In this document: piece after piece, positions 6,771 through 7,716 of the stretch
Layout: every line of letters begins with the position of its first letter
Position numbering within the stretch: position 1 is the first letter of the stretch
Source: Caryophanales bacterium UBA5732
GTDB taxonomy: Bacteria; Bacillota_I; Bacilli_A; Izemoplasmatales; Hujiaoplasmataceae
Reading direction: 5' to 3'
DNA length: 7,716 nucleotides
NCBI GenBank assembly: GCA_002419445.1
Contig: DIGC01000027.1
Location: forward strand, 1-7,716
Notes under the pieces: generated by a model
Seen by the model: only the letters and a program-made list of their open reading frames with translations
Database searches by the model: none
What the model was told of the DNA's origin: nothing
Position numbers and translations under genes: made by a program

Positions 6771-7716
6771 ATGAGCGCTTTAGTTAATGAACTTGATGAT
6801 AAGAATCTTCCTAATCAAGAGCCTGAAAATCAAGAACCTGAAGTATCTTTAGCCGATTCCGCTAAAGTAATTAGCCCTGGAAGGTTAGTTTTAAGAAGAT
6901 TTTTTAGAAGTAAACTTTCGTTGATTGGTCTAGTTACCTTAGGATTAATGTTTGCTTTTTCATTTCTTGGCCCGATTATTTCCCCTTGGGGTGAAGTACA
7001 ACAAACCGGAGATTTTAAATGGGTAACATCAATTCTTCCTCACCAAATTAAAGTAACTGAAATAAATGAAGAAACAGGATTAGAAGAACAAGTCACATAT
7101 TACTTTTTTGAAGTAAGTGACCCTTATAAAGTTTATACTAAAACACCGCCTTCATGGACTCACCCTTTAGGTACAGACCAATATGGCTATGACGTATTAA
7201 CAAGGCTGATGTATGGTGGAAGAGTTTCTCTAACTCTAGGTTTTATTGTTATTTTTTCAGAAGTAATCATTGGAATGTTCTTTGGATCGATTTCTGGGTA
7301 CTTCGGTGGGGTAACAGATCAAATTATCATGCGTGTCGTCGATATCTTTAACTGTTTACCAGGTCTCCCTATCTTGATGCTGGCCGCGTCTTTAATTGAT
7401 GGTTGGGGGGTTCCTGCACGGAATAGAATCTATTATCTCATGGGTATCTTGACATTCTTTGGCTGGTCCGGTATCGCAAGACTTGTCCGTGGTCAAGTTT
7501 TGGGTATTCGGGAATTAGAATATATGACAGCAGCCGAAGCAACTGGATTAACCACGAGTAGAAAAATCTTTAAACACATTATCCCTAACGTTATGCCACA
7601 AATTATCGTTCAAGCAACTTTAGGTTTAGGTGGTATTATTCTTTACGAATCAACCCTTTCTTATTTAGGTATTGGGGTTCCGTTCCCTTACGCAGCTTGG
7701 GGTACTATGATTAGTT
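6771..7716 (+). CDS. oppC: Oligopeptide ABC transporter permease OppC (3' end outside window)
   Basis: The frame is open from ATG 6771 to the right edge, giving 315 complete residues with no stop, so the gene is truncated by the window. A hydrophilic N-terminal tail (1-37, with NQEPE twice) precedes the OppC_N region: RRFFRSKLSLIG and a first membrane segment at about 49-72. Next is an extracytoplasmic stretch at about 74-130, longer than usual, leading to HPLGTDQYGYDVLTR (131-145). In most family members this is HPLGTDxxGRD, so Tyr140 replaces the usual Arg. Membrane segments of the BPD_transp_1 domain follow. The EAA loop starts at about residue 251 (YMTAAEATGLTTSRKIFKHI and the next residues) and contacts the ATPase. 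The conserved late motif around ESTLSYLGIGVPFP and AAWGTMIS is present, so only the last membrane segment and tail are missing. It pairs with OppB; ATPase genes are expected next. Confidence 0.93.
   Translation, partial: MSALVNELDDKNLPNQEPENQEPEVSLADSAKVISPGRLVLRRFFRSKLSLIGLVTLGLMFAFSFLGPIISPWGEVQQTGDFKWVTSILPHQIKVTEINEETGLEEQVTYYFFEVSDPYKVYTKTPPSWTHPLGTDQYGYDVLTRLMYGGRVSLTLGFIVIFSEVIIGMFFGSISGYFGGVTDQIIMRVVDIFNCLPGLPILMLAASLIDGWGVPARNRIYYLMGILTFFGWSGIARLVRGQVLGIRELEYMTAAEATGLTTSRKIFKHIIPNVMPQIIVQATLGLGGIILYESTLSYLGIGVPFPYAAWGTMIS
6813..6842 (+). repeat. 15-bp tandem duplication in the oppC N-terminal tail
   Basis: Two adjacent 15-bp copies (6813-6827 and 6828-6842) differ at one base (GAG against GAA, both Glu) and encode NQEPE twice in the cytoplasmic tail before the first membrane segment. 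The size and in-frame nature match the 15-bp units in oppA, though the sequences are unrelated. Confidence 0.75.

Overview
The window is AT-rich bacterial DNA in which every supported gene lies on the + strand. The proteins look like those of a wall-less or low-G+C Bacilli relative, such as the Acholeplasma/Haloplasma/'Izemoplasma' side of Firmicutes and Mycoplasmatota. The clues are AT-rich codons, Shine-Dalgarno sites of the AGGAG type, a clean sigma-A promoter, short Gram-positive lipoprotein signals, and a Thr/Ala/Pro linker behind the lipid-modified cysteine of the binding protein. TGG is the Trp codon throughout and TGA works as a stop, so the standard bacterial code applies, not the Mycoplasma code. 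The lineage is an inference from protein style, not a proven assignment.

Left end (1-690): the 3' part of a small membrane-protein gene that begins outside the window overlaps by 23 nt a gene for a 101-residue tail-anchored zinc-ribbon protein. I can name neither. No convincing terminator follows them. The next 284 nt hold no gene but carry a strong promoter (TTGAAA, 17 nt, TATAAT at 885-913), whose -35 box and part of whose spacer form the right arm of a long imperfect inverted repeat (839-900).

Centre and right (975-7716): four genes in one direction form an oligopeptide ABC importer operon. It starts with a large lipoprotein made of two InlB/Flg_new-type repeats and a GLUG-like tail. Next come an unusually large OppA-type solute-binding lipoprotein (893 residues), the permease OppB and the permease OppC, which is cut by the right edge. 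The ATPases (oppD/oppF) are presumably further downstream. OppA would capture peptides at the membrane surface and pass them to the OppB-OppC channel. The first lipoprotein is probably a surface protein that adheres to or organises a substrate or partner and is made together with the importer; this role is inferred from its domains and position.

The points most worth a second look are: (1) a strong hairpin between oppA and oppB, with a second, mutually exclusive pairing that would mask the only good Shine-Dalgarno sequence; (2) the inverted repeat built into the operon promoter; (3) extra extracytoplasmic segments in OppA, OppB and OppC together; and (4) a first InlB-type repeat split by about 215 residues. 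A 7-residue string is shared by the inserts of the two lipoproteins.
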